Assembly: GCA_046719715.1 (NCBI GenBank)
Contig: JBDNCJ010000002.1
Span: 48,971-112,970 of the forward strand
Reading direction: 5' to 3'
Source: JANWWM01 sp046719715
Lineage (GTDB): Bacteria; Bacteroidota; Chlorobiia; Chlorobiales; Thermochlorobacteraceae
DNA length: 64,000 nt
Each line of letters opens with the position of its first letter. The first letter of the stretch is position 1. The notes under the pieces are model-generated. The model made no database searches. It worked only from the letters and a program-made list of their open reading frames with translations, and was not told the origin of the DNA. Positions 15,934 to 24,299 of the stretch are shown in pieces. A program made the position numbers and the translations under genes.

Positions 15934-16728
15934 TTACCCCTTCGGCACGCTTTGCACATTCGCCAGTGGGAGTTGAAGTTTCTCGGCGATTTGCTCATCG
16001 CTTAACCCCAACTCTCTCAAAATCGGCACTGCTGCAAGTTTGCCTTTTTGCTCGCCTTCTTGTCTGCCTTTTTGCTCACCTTCTTGTCTGCCTTTTTGCT
16101 CGCCTTTCTGCTCGCCTTTGGCAAAGACTTCCTTGTAGAACGGCGTATCCTTCAACAGTTCTTCTTCAATCCCTAACATCGCTTTTACCTCCGCTTCGGT
16201 TATGTTCTTGTAGGCTAAAATGTTCAAGAGTAATTCCATCTGAACCTTGTCGGCTCTCGCCGCAATCTTCCGCGCCAATGCGCCTACCTCTTCCTTCGGC
16301 ACAATCAAGATCTGAAACAACGCCACCGCAACGGAATCCGTCGGCGGCAACTCGTCCAAATATATCCGTTTCACTTGCTCCAATGCAAGAAATTCCCGAT
16401 AGGCTTCAATATCCCGTTGCTCCACACTTCGCGAGGGATATATCACCACCGCTTTCCATTTGCGCGTCGGATACTGTTTGAGATAAAGAAAAATTTCAGC
16501 AAAAAATCGCGCGTAAAATTGCTCATCGCGTTGAAACTGAACTTCCACGAAGTAAGTGACGTCGTCGGTGTCGGGAATGAAAAGCCCGTCAATGCGGAAA
16601 GAGACATCTTTGAGTTCAACCGATTTGAATTGGTAGCGCACGGCATCGTTGGGATTTCTGCCAATCAGCAAAAAGAACGCCTGCGGCAAGAGTTGCAGGA
16701 GCAGATAAATGAGTTTATCGGTGTGCAT
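15934..16728 (-). CDS. DUF2887/Rpn-like nuclease-family protein, copy 3 (diverged)
   Basis: First gene of the array in transcription order, 264 residues. Its N-terminal 200 residues differ from copies 1 and 2 at many positions (for example LLQLLPQAFFLLIGRNPNDAVRY instead of the ILQHFPQGFFALIGRTPDDALHY version), while the charged tract and C-terminus match copy 2 closely. That mosaic pattern suggests gene conversion at the 3' end. Core FRIDGLFIPDTDD and YFVEVQFQRDEQFYARFFAE is intact. hisF ends 24 bases upstream on the same strand, so read-through from the lon-hisF unit is possible. Confidence 0.85.
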   Translation of the reverse strand: MHTDKLIYLLLQLLPQAFFLLIGRNPNDAVRYQFKSVELKDVSFRIDGLFIPDTDDVTYFVEVQFQRDEQFYARFFAEIFLYLKQYPTRKWKAVVIYPSRSVEQRDIEAYREFLALEQVKRIYLDELPPTDSVAVALFQILIVPKEEVGALARKIAARADKVQMELLLNILAYKNITEAEVKAMLGIEEELLKDTPFYKEVFAKGEQKGEQKGRQEGEQKGRQEGEQKGKLAAVPILRELGLSDEQIAEKLQLPLANVQSVPKG

Positions 16729-16752
16729 TGCATTGCCGGACTTAGCGATTTG

Positions 16753-17508
16753 TTACAACCTTACTTCGATTCCGTGATGTTCAAGATAGCGTTTGGCTTC
16801 GATAATGCTGTATTGGCGATAGTGAAAGATGGACGCGGCAAGTGCGGCATCGGCGGCGCCTTCGGTGAAGGCGTCTTTGAGATGCGTTAAATTTCCCGCG
16901 CCGCCAGAGGCGATGACGGGAACGGAAACCGACGTAGAAATCAGTCGGAGGCTTTCCAAGTCGTAGCCGGATTGTGTGCCGTCTTTATCCATGCTGGTGA
17001 GCAGAATTTCGCCTGCGCCGAGCTCGACGACTTTTTGTGCCCATTCAAGCGCGTCCAATTCTGTTGGCATTTTGCCGGAATGCGTAAAGACTTTGTAGCG
17101 ATTGCCCACGCGCTTGATGTCAATGGCGACGACGATGGCTTGCACGCCGAAGCGTTCAGCGAGTTGAGTAATGAGGGTTGGCGTTTGGACGGCAGCCGTG
17201 TTGAGCGAGACTTTGTCGGCGCCATGCAGAAACGCTTGTCGTGCATCGTCCAACGTGCGGATTCCGCCTCCGACCGTGAGCGGAATGAAGACTTCTTCGG
17301 AGACTTTTTGGACTTCTTCGAGCGTGGTTCGGCGCGATTCAATTGAAGCGGAGATGTCGAGAAAGACGAGTTCGTCGGCGAGTTCGGCGTTGTAGAATCG
17401 GGCTTGTTCCAAAATAGAGCCTGCATCTTTAAGGGATTCAAAATTGACGCCTTTCACGACGCGCCCGTCTTTGACGTCGAGGCAAGGAATAATGCGTTTG
17501 GCGAGCAT
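16753..17508 (-). CDS. hisF: Imidazole glycerol phosphate synthase subunit HisF
   Basis: Cyclase subunit that, with HisH, turns PRFAR and ammonia into imidazole glycerol phosphate and AICAR in histidine synthesis. The 251-residue (beta/alpha)8 barrel shows LAKRIIPCLDVKDGRVVKG with catalytic Asp11, TVGGGIR, and VVAIDIKR with catalytic Asp130; the second phosphate-binding loop is ASGGAGN. Length and motifs are canonical. It starts three bases after the end of lon on the same strand; the other his genes are not in view, so hisF is separated from the pathway. Confidence 0.97.
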   Translation of the reverse strand: MLAKRIIPCLDVKDGRVVKGVNFESLKDAGSILEQARFYNAELADELVFLDISASIESRRTTLEEVQKVSEEVFIPLTVGGGIRTLDDARQAFLHGADKVSLNTAAVQTPTLITQLAERFGVQAIVVAIDIKRVGNRYKVFTHSGKMPTELDALEWAQKVVELGAGEILLTSMDKDGTQSGYDLESLRLISTSVSVPVIASGGAGNLTHLKDAFTEGAADAALAASIFHYRQYSIIEAKRYLEHHGIEVRL

Positions 17509-17511
17509 GGA

Positions 17512-20103
17512 TTAGTAGAACTTAATCATCATATCGCCTTTTTTGGCAGCGAGCGGTTCGCGTTGTTTATCGCTTTGTTCTTCTTCGTCGGAGTATGGCG
17601 GAGCGGCGTCGGTCGGCTCTAATCCGCGATAACGGCGTTCTGCTTCTTCGGACGCGATGGGATCGAGGGCGTGGTCGATAAGGTCGTCCATTTCGCTAAA
17701 ATAGTTGAACGTCATTCCTTCTAAGGCGTCTTTGTTGGTTTCAAGGATGTCCAAAACATCGTTGCGATTTTTTTCAGGCAGTAAAATTTCAACAATCCCT
17801 GCGCGTTTTGCGGCAAGCACTTTTTCTTTGATACCGCCGACGGGAAGCACATGCCCGCGCAACGTGATTTCGCCCGTCATGGCGATTTTGCCTTTCACGT
17901 TGCGCTGAGTGAATATCGAGGCGAGCGACGTTAAAATCGTAACGCCCGCTGATGGTCCATCTTTTGGAATCGCGCCTTGTGGAATGTGCAAATGCACGTC
18001 CCAGAATCGAAACGCTTCATCGGGAATGCGGAAGTAATCCGCACACGATTTCAAATACGACAATGCGGCTTGCGCCGATTCTTTCATCACTTCTCCGAGT
18101 TGCCCTGTGAGAATCAAGCGTCCGCTTCCTTTGGTTACGGTGGATTCGATGAAGAGAATATCTCCGCCGGAAGGCGTCCAAGCTAATCCGACCGCGACGC
18201 CCGGAATGAGTACAGGCTCGTCGACTTCGGGGAAGAATTTTTCCAATCCCAAGTATTTTTTGAGGGCATCGACGTTTACTTGAATCGTCTCTATTGGCTT
18301 GGTTTCGTCTTCGTCGAGGCGAAGGGCGATATCCATCGCGATGCTTCGACAGATGCTGGCGAGTTCTCTATCCAGATTTCTCACGCCGGCTTCTCGCGTG
18401 TAGGCGTTGATGACTTTGGAGACGGTTTCGTCAGTGATTTCAACTTGACCTTTGAGAATCCCGTGCTCTTCCATTTGTCTTGGAATCAGGTATTCTTTTG
18501 CGATGTGCATTTTCTCGAACTCGGTGTAGCCGTTAATCGTGATGACTTCCATTCGGTCGCGAAGGGCGTGCGGAATGGTGTCGAGCGTGTTTGCGGTTGC
18601 GATAAACATCACGCGCGAGAGGTCGTAAGGAATCTCGAGATAGTGGTCGCTGAACGTGTGATTTTGAGACGGGTCTAAGACTTCCAGCAAGGCGGAACTT
18701 GGGTCGCCGCGGTGGTCGTTGCCGAGTTTATCGATTTCATCGAGCATGAACACGGGGTCGCTGGTTCCGGCTTTTTTCAAACCTTGAATAATGCGACCGG
18801 GCATGGCGCCGATGTAAGTTTTGCGGTGTCCGCGAATTTCCGCCTCATCTCTGACGCCGCCGAGTGAAATTCTGACGAAACTTCTACCTAAGGCTTTTGC
18901 AATTGATTTTCCAAGCGATGTTTTGCCAACACCGGGCGGACCGACGAAGCACAAAATTGGGGCTTTCATGTTCGCCTTCAATTTCAAGACGGCAAGGTAT
19001 TCTAAAATTCGTTTCTTGACTTTTTCAAGTCCGTAGTGGTCGGCGTTCAAAATGCGCTCGGCTTCGCGCAGGTTGATTTTGGCGTTGGTGTAATTGCCCC
19101 AAGGAAGCGCAAGCACGGTATCGAGGTAATTGCGCGTTACGCCGTAGTCGGGCGAGACTTGCGGAATGCGCGAGAGTTTATCGATTTCTTTGTCGATATG
19201 AGCGCGAAGGTCGTCGGGCAGTTGTTTTTTGGCAAGCAAGTCACGGAGTTTCATTATGTCTTGCATTTGCCCGTCGTATTCGCCGAGTTCGGATTGAATG
19301 GTTTTGAGTTGTTGGCGCAGGAAAAATTCGCGCTGGGCTTTATCCATATCCATCTTCACTTTGGTTTGAATTTGATTGGAAAGCTCCAGCACTTGAATTT
19401 CTTTCGTCAGAAGGTCGATGAGTTTTTCGGCGCGCACGTCAATGGAATCGAGTGAGAGCAGTTCTTGCTTTTCGCTCGGCGTTACATTGAGATTTGAGGA
19501 AATGAAGTGAATTAAAAACGTCGGATTGTCGATGTTTTGAATCGCGTAACTGGCTTCATTCGGGATATTTTGTGAGAGCTCGACGACTTTTGACGCCAGT
19601 TGTTTGATGCTTCGCGAGTAGGCGTCAAGTTGGGAAGCGGCTTTGAGTTCATCGGCGATAATGGACGTTTCCGCGACGAAGAACGGCTCGGTTTGTATGA
19701 ATTTTTCCAAACGTACACGCTTAACGCCTTGCACAATCAGGTTTGCGCTTCCATCGGGAATGCGCAGAATTTTAAGCACGCGCCCGACCGTCCCCAGTCG
19801 GAACAAGTCGTCTTCGGAAGGCTCATCAATGTTGGAGTCGGCTTGCGTTACAAAGGCGATGAATTTTTTGTCGCCCAGCGCGTCAAGAAGCGCGATGGAT
19901 TTTTTTCGCCCGATGCTGACGGGCATCACGATATCCGGAAAAAGAACGGTGTTTCTCAACGGCAACACGGGCAACTGCGAATCCATCGGCAGGTCAAACT
20001 GCACCCCTGCGCCCGACGCGGCTTGCGGCAACGTCTTTGCAAGCTCATCGAGCAAGCCCGATTGAGTGGTTTCAAAAAATACGTCTCTAAAATCGTCTCT
20101 CAT
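17512..20103 (-). CDS. lon: ATP-dependent protease Lon
   Basis: Cytosolic AAA+ serine protease of 863 residues. Domains in order: N-terminal substrate-binding LON domain (about 45-250, LPVLPLRNTVLFPD), coiled region with KVKMDMDKAQREFFLRQQL, AAA+ module with Walker A GPPGVGKTS at about residue 388 and Walker B FMLDEIDKLG, and the C-terminal protease with catalytic Ser718 in KDGPSAGV and Lys761 in GGIKEKVLA. A charged tail of about 50 residues follows the protease domain. The start lies 20 residues before a predicted substrate domain linker and is the first ATG in frame. It forms a tight pair with hisF. Two copies of tctatccgata lie just upstream (20117-20140) and may be regulatory. Confidence 0.97.
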   Translation of the reverse strand: MRDDFRDVFFETTQSGLLDELAKTLPQAASGAGVQFDLPMDSQLPVLPLRNTVLFPDIVMPVSIGRKKSIALLDALGDKKFIAFVTQADSNIDEPSEDDLFRLGTVGRVLKILRIPDGSANLIVQGVKRVRLEKFIQTEPFFVAETSIIADELKAASQLDAYSRSIKQLASKVVELSQNIPNEASYAIQNIDNPTFLIHFISSNLNVTPSEKQELLSLDSIDVRAEKLIDLLTKEIQVLELSNQIQTKVKMDMDKAQREFFLRQQLKTIQSELGEYDGQMQDIMKLRDLLAKKQLPDDLRAHIDKEIDKLSRIPQVSPDYGVTRNYLDTVLALPWGNYTNAKINLREAERILNADHYGLEKVKKRILEYLAVLKLKANMKAPILCFVGPPGVGKTSLGKSIAKALGRSFVRISLGGVRDEAEIRGHRKTYIGAMPGRIIQGLKKAGTSDPVFMLDEIDKLGNDHRGDPSSALLEVLDPSQNHTFSDHYLEIPYDLSRVMFIATANTLDTIPHALRDRMEVITINGYTEFEKMHIAKEYLIPRQMEEHGILKGQVEITDETVSKVINAYTREAGVRNLDRELASICRSIAMDIALRLDEDETKPIETIQVNVDALKKYLGLEKFFPEVDEPVLIPGVAVGLAWTPSGGDILFIESTVTKGSGRLILTGQLGEVMKESAQAALSYLKSCADYFRIPDEAFRFWDVHLHIPQGAIPKDGPSAGVTILTSLASIFTQRNVKGKIAMTGEITLRGHVLPVGGIKEKVLAAKRAGIVEILLPEKNRNDVLDILETNKDALEGMTFNYFSEMDDLIDHALDPIASEEAERRYRGLEPTDAAPPYSDEEEQSDKQREPLAAKKGDMMIKFY

Positions 20104-20589
20104 TTTGAGTGTTAATTCTATCCGATACTTCTATCCGATAATTTGCCCTAAACCCGACTCGGAAGCGCGTCCTGAGCCTCCGCTTGAACGGTTGTGTTGA
20201 ACGTCGTGCCTTCTGTTGCAAGCGCGTTCTAACAAAGCGAACTGAACGCGTCAAGTTTTGAGCGCGTTAATTCGTTTCGGCGAAAGCATACTTCTTGAAC
20301 TTCACATCTAACTGCGATACAACCTACTGCTGAACTTAATTCAAACTGCTTGAACTACGGGAAAAAGAAATGTTGAAAACCAAAGCGGAAACAAAGTCTA
20401 CTCTTGGCGGCGTTTCCTGAATATGAAGGCGGGAACTACAACGCACACCAAATCTTTCTTCAGACATACAAAGATATACTACGAATTACACATTCTCCGC
20501 TCAAAAACCTAACGGAATACGCGATATATTTTGTAGGTTTTGTAGTTGAATACAACACGAAATAGCAACATTAGATTACTTCATAAAGT
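20104..20589. other. 486-base intergenic region between divergent lon and acyltransferase genes
   Basis: Must hold the promoter of lon. A direct repeat of tctatccgata (about 20117 and 20130) lies 15 to 40 bases before the lon start. The right half is AT-rich and contains an open frame from a TTG at 20404 to a TAG ending at 20566 (54 codons, ending in YAIYFVGFVVEYNTK), which reads like protein but lacks a convincing start site; it may be a gene remnant. No RNA gene or strong terminator seen. Confidence 0.5.
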
Positions 20590-21201
20590 TTGACCGCCTT
20601 GAAAATTCTTTTGAGCAGAACGCTTCTTCCGCTCCTCATTTGGCTTGTGTATTTGACGCTTCGCAAGCGCGTTCAAGGAAAGATTCCTGAGCGGAAGAAC
20701 GCGATTGTCGCATTTTGGCATGGCAAGATGCTCGTCGGGTGGCTTTTGGCAAAGTCGCTGGTTCGCCCCAAGCGTTGCCATGCGGTTGTAAGCCTTTCAA
20801 AAGATGGAACCATGCTTGCCAATGCGCTTGAAGTGCTGAACTTCGGCTTGATTCGGGGTTCGAGTTCGCGCGGGAAAGCAGTCGTTACATCGGAAATGAC
20901 GGCTTGCTTGCGAGCGGGAAACGCCATTGCCATTACGCCCGACGGACCGCGCGGCGCGCGCCATGTCTTCAAATACGGCTCGGTGCGCATTGCCTCTGAA
21001 ACGCAAACACCGATTCTTTTCATTGACGTGGCGTTTGAAAATGCTTGGCGTTTAGAGAAAAGTTGGGATAAGTTTGAAATTCCGAAACCGTTTTCAGAAG
21101 TGCATATTCATCTCACTTGTATTGATGTGCCGAAGTTTGAAACGGAAAACGCTCTAAAAGCCTTCACAGATTCGCTCACTGCAACCTTTCAACGCACTTG
21201 A
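20590..21201 (+). CDS. DUF374 lysophospholipid acyltransferase-family protein
   Basis: A 203-residue protein of the DUF374 branch of the LPLAT acyltransferase superfamily, proposed to act in lipid A or outer-membrane lipid acylation at the inner membrane. It begins with a TTG; the N-terminal RTLLPLLIWLVYLTL is a membrane anchor. The family block FWHGKMLVGW carries the His in place of the HX4D histidine, followed by SLSKDGTMLANAL (the Asp) and later AITPDGPRGARHVFKYGSV, the conserved acceptor motif. Its stop overlaps the start of lpxK by four bases, a pairing that strongly supports the lipid A setting. Confidence 0.88.
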   Translation: MTALKILLSRTLLPLLIWLVYLTLRKRVQGKIPERKNAIVAFWHGKMLVGWLLAKSLVRPKRCHAVVSLSKDGTMLANALEVLNFGLIRGSSSRGKAVVTSEMTACLRAGNAIAITPDGPRGARHVFKYGSVRIASETQTPILFIDVAFENAWRLEKSWDKFEIPKPFSEVHIHLTCIDVPKFETENALKAFTDSLTATFQRT

Positions 21202-22271
21202 AACCACATCGCTCTCTTGCCTCGCTTCTCTACGGCGCAATCGTCATGCTTCGCAATCGGCTTTTTGATAAAGGCGTTTTGAAATCGTTTCAATCGCCGA
21301 TTCCCGTCGTCTCTGTCGGGAATTTGACGGTAGGGGGTGCGGGCAAAACGCCGTTTGTGGATTGGATTGTCAAACATTATCACCGTGAAGGCAAGCGCGT
21401 GGCAATTATTTCACGCGGATACGGACGCAAGTCCAAAGGCGTCATTCTCGTCTGCGATGGTGCGCTGGTGCGCGTCAGCGCCGAAGAATCAGGCGATGAG
21501 CCGCTGATGCTTGCACGCCGAAATCCGACCGCTATTGTCATTGTCGCTGAAAAACGCGCCGACGGCGTGAAGTTCCTCTTGGAAAAATTTGCTACTCACC
21601 TGCCCGACGTCGTTCTGCTTGACGACGGATTTCAACATCGTGCGCTTGCACGCGACCTAAATTTGCTCGTCGTTCATGCCGAACAAAATCCCGCACTCGA
21701 TTCGCTCTTGCCGCTTGGACGCTTGCGCGAACCGATAGACACCGTTCATCGTGCTGATATGATTCTGCTTTCAAAAGTTACGCGCTACACCGACCTCCCC
21801 TCGCTTGAACGCACACTCTCGCCGTTCGGAAAACCCGTCATCAAATCGCGCATTCAGATTGTCGGCTTGCGCAGTTTCTTTTCAGGCGAACTCATTCCGC
21901 TCGGAACGCAAGCCTTTCTTTGGACTTGGGCATTTGCGTTTTCAGGCATCGGCGATAGTCATAACTTTATGGAAACGCTTCAATATGCAGGGCTTATCGT
22001 TGAGCATCAAAGACATTTCCCCGATCATCACACTTACACCGAATCCGACATCGAGTTCATTCTTTCCGAAGTGGTGAGGCACGGCATCAACATTGTGGTT
22101 ACAACCGAAAAAGATTACTTCCGCTTAAAAGCCAATGAAGCCCTTTTCAATCGTTTGAAAAATACGGCATGCTTTTATTTGGAAATTGCGTTTGAAGTCT
22201 TTGAAGGCGAGGCAGAATTGAAATCGGCACTGAACACCGTTGTTGAAACGCATCGACGCATGGTTCATTAG
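21198..22271 (+). CDS. lpxK: Tetraacyldisaccharide 4'-kinase LpxK
   Basis: Phosphorylates the 4' position of the lipid A disaccharide at the inner membrane, the sixth step of lipid A synthesis. The 357-residue protein has the Walker A-like SVGNLTVGGAGKTPFVDWI near residue 41, the ISRGYGRKSKG segment, and the LpxK signature LLDDGFQHRALARDLNLLV near residue 138. The start is a TTG overlapping the end of the acyltransferase. The presence of lpxK shows the organism makes lipid A and is a true diderm. It ends four bases into the convergent DUF167 gene. Confidence 0.96.
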   Translation: MKPHRSLASLLYGAIVMLRNRLFDKGVLKSFQSPIPVVSVGNLTVGGAGKTPFVDWIVKHYHREGKRVAIISRGYGRKSKGVILVCDGALVRVSAEESGDEPLMLARRNPTAIVIVAEKRADGVKFLLEKFATHLPDVVLLDDGFQHRALARDLNLLVVHAEQNPALDSLLPLGRLREPIDTVHRADMILLSKVTRYTDLPSLERTLSPFGKPVIKSRIQIVGLRSFFSGELIPLGTQAFLWTWAFAFSGIGDSHNFMETLQYAGLIVEHQRHFPDHHTYTESDIEFILSEVVRHGINIVVTTEKDYFRLKANEALFNRLKNTACFYLEIAFEVFEGEAELKSALNTVVETHRRMVH

Positions 22272-22537
22272 TGCGCGTGCCGTTGAAGTATGTCTATGAA
22301 TTTTTCGATGGACATGCCTTCGAGCGCAATGACTTTATGGCGCGAGGTTTTGCCTGAATGTAGTCGGACGTTGCTTTTTGGCAGATGAAAGGTTTTGGCG
22401 AAGAACTCAAGGCAGGCTTCGTTGGCAGCGTTTTCCACTGCTGGGGCGGCGACGCGCACTTTGAGCGCATCGCCGTGTCGTCCTGCAAATTCCGTCTTGG
22501 ACGCTTTCGGTTGAAGATGAACGGAAACGAAAAGCAT
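22268..22537 (-). CDS. DUF167 (YggU) family protein
   Basis: Small alpha/beta protein of about 89 residues, family DUF167, function unknown, widely conserved. Signatures are SVHLQPKASKTEFAG and LKVRVAAPAVENAANEACLEFFAK, then the HSGKTSRHKVI strand. A longer frame starts at 22609 but would overlap the preceding gene by 47 bases; the ATG at 22537 has an SD-like gaaagg six bases ahead and falls just after the upstream stop, so I prefer it. Confidence 0.85.
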   Translation of the reverse strand: MLFVSVHLQPKASKTEFAGRHGDALKVRVAAPAVENAANEACLEFFAKTFHLPKSNVRLHSGKTSRHKVIALEGMSIEKFIDILQRHAH

Positions 22538-22562
22538 ACCATGCCTTTCGTTAAGCGCAGAT

Positions 22563-23906
22563 TTAATTGCCGCCACGTTTTCTATTTCGCTCGGCGATTT
22601 CGCCTGCATCTAAATCTTCAATTTTTCTGCCGCGTTCATCATAGACTTTGCTTTCCACCATCACGCCGGCATCGTTGTATTTGTTTTCCTCTTTGCGCTT
22701 GCCGTCTGCAAAAAAGACTTTCTCCTCGCCATACTGAAAGCCTTGACGCCATGTTTGAGCCTTTTCCAGAAAGCCGTTGTCGTAATAAGTGCGTCGCACG
22801 CCGTCCAATTTTCCGTTAGCATAATTTTCTTCCACAGCGAGCATGCCGCTTTCAAAGAAGATGCGCTTTCTGCCGACGAGTTGCCCTTCGGTGTTCGCCG
22901 TTGATTCTTCTTTCAGCGCGCCTGACGGATAGTATGAAAAGAGTTTCATCGTTCCGACGACGACGTCGTTTTCGTAGGTCGCTTCAGATTCCACATTGCC
23001 ATCTTCGTAAAAGGTCTTAAAGGATCCATTTTTCTTTCCCGCTTTGTAGGTTGCTTCGCTTCGCACTTTGCCGCTTGGGAAAAATTCTTTTGAAATGCCT
23101 TCGCGGAGATTGTTTTTGTAAAATTCTTCAATCGCCAATTTTCCGTCTTCGGTGTAGAACTTGGAAACGCCTTCAAGTTTATCGAGCAAGTACGTGCGCT
23201 CGGATTGAATGACGCCGTTGGCGTAGAATGTTTTCTTGACTTCAGGACCGAGCACGGGCTTCGTTTGAGCGAGGGTTTTAACAGGCGATTTTAATTTTTT
23301 GAGTTTTCGCGTTTGGGCTTTGACGTTGGCGATAGGGGTTGCGCCGCCGAGTTTGGTGCTAATCATACCAGCGAGTTTGCCTTGTGCGTTGAGCAGTGCG
23401 CCGCCGTTCTGATTGAACGTCCATTTGAACGACGCCGTCAAAACGCGCACCTTGCCGACCTTTTCAGGCTTCCCTGCTTCGCCTTCGGAGTAACTGATTT
23501 CCTTGCCCGCGTTGGTGAGTTCATACACGGCTTTGCCCTTAATAGCGGCACCGACTTTGTTCAAATTCACCGGCGTTAAGCCACTTGCATTGATGCGAAT
23601 GAGCGCGACGTCGCTGGCTTCATCGACGACGGCGACATCGGTGGCGAAGTACTCTTTGCCGTCAATCGTTACGCCAATCCAAGTCGCTTTTTCAATTGCG
23701 CTTGCGCTGGTTGCAATCACGCCATCTTTGGTGAGCACGAGTCCCGTCATGGACGTGAACGGCTTGTTGTCGCCGTTGTAAATGGCAAGTTGCACGACGC
23801 CGTCCGCCATATCGGAAATAGCTTTTTCAACAGCTTTGCTTTGCGCCAATAGGCTTGACGAGGCAATGAGCAAGAGGAAAGCGATAAGTTTTGACAAACG
23901 GTTCAT
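22563..23906 (-). CDS. Exported trypsin-like pseudo-protease fused to MORN-type repeats
   Basis: A 447-residue exported protein. Residues 1-21 are a signal peptide. Residues about 30-190 have the trypsin-like (HtrA-like) fold: SMTGLVLTKDGVIATSASAI, then DEASDVALIRI, then FNQNGGALLNAQGKLAGMI. By alignment to the usual motifs the catalytic His is Ser69, the Asp (Asp99) is kept, and the Ser of GNSGG is Asn167, so it should not be a serine protease. Residues about 222-430 are eight MORN_2/YwqK-type repeats (FYANGVIQSE, FYTEDGKLAIEE, FFPSGKVRSEATYKAG and so on). It probably acts as a binding or scaffold protein in the periplasm or at the outer membrane. It lies between gatC and the DUF167 gene in a same-strand run. 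Confidence 0.85.
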   Translation of the reverse strand: MNRLSKLIAFLLLIASSSLLAQSKAVEKAISDMADGVVQLAIYNGDNKPFTSMTGLVLTKDGVIATSASAIEKATWIGVTIDGKEYFATDVAVVDEASDVALIRINASGLTPVNLNKVGAAIKGKAVYELTNAGKEISYSEGEAGKPEKVGKVRVLTASFKWTFNQNGGALLNAQGKLAGMISTKLGGATPIANVKAQTRKLKKLKSPVKTLAQTKPVLGPEVKKTFYANGVIQSERTYLLDKLEGVSKFYTEDGKLAIEEFYKNNLREGISKEFFPSGKVRSEATYKAGKKNGSFKTFYEDGNVESEATYENDVVVGTMKLFSYYPSGALKEESTANTEGQLVGRKRIFFESGMLAVEENYANGKLDGVRRTYYDNGFLEKAQTWRQGFQYGEEKVFFADGKRKEENKYNDAGVMVESKVYDERGRKIEDLDAGEIAERNRKRGGN

Positions 23907-23940
23907 AGCACGGATTGCGAGTTAGTTTTTGTAAGAAAAA

Positions 23941-24228
23941 TTAGCCAATCACTTTTGGCACTTTGAAAAATCGGTCTTGGAAATCGGGCGCGTTTTTGAG
24001 CGCGTCTTGATTTGAAATTGATGATTTCGGCGCGTCTTCGCGCAGCACGTTGGTTCTATCGCCCATGTTGGAAAGCGGCTCAACGTGTTCGGTGTTGAGT
24101 TCATTGAGTTTTTCAACATAGGCTAATATCTCGTTCAGGTCGTGCGTCATGGCTTCTTTTTCGCTCTCGCTGAACGAAAGGCGCGCCAGCGTTGCAATGT
24201 ATTCGACATCTGATTTTGAAACCGCCAT
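23941..24228 (-). CDS. gatC: Asp/Glu-tRNA amidotransferase subunit GatC
   Basis: The 95-residue GatC subunit, which wraps around and stabilises GatA in the GatCAB complex that converts misacylated Glu-tRNA-Gln and Asp-tRNA-Asn to the amides. Signatures are the N-terminal VEYIATLARLSFSESEKE, the NEILAYVEKLNELNTEHVEPL helix and the C-terminal FFKVPKVIG that inserts into GatA. gatA and gatB are not in view. It lies 71 bases after the aldolase gene. Confidence 0.96.
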   Translation of the reverse strand: MAVSKSDVEYIATLARLSFSESEKEAMTHDLNEILAYVEKLNELNTEHVEPLSNMGDRTNVLREDAPKSSISNQDALKNAPDFQDRFFKVPKVIG

Positions 24229-24299
24229 TGATTATGGATAATGTTTTAAGTGAAAGGTGCTGATGAAGTTATTGGAATTTAGTGCAAATCTCATCGAGA

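Larger units (their letters stand above)
14302..16728 (-). repeat. Tandem gene array, period about 822 and 810 bp
   Basis: Start codons at 15096, 15918 and 16728 give periods of 822 and 810 bp. The two copies at 14302 and 15112 look identical over more than 600 bp (about 14480-15110 against 15302-15932). The spacer atctgctcggcaggc occurs at 15097 and 15919. The main length differences are whole units of the EGEQKG-coding tract. Confidence 0.9.
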
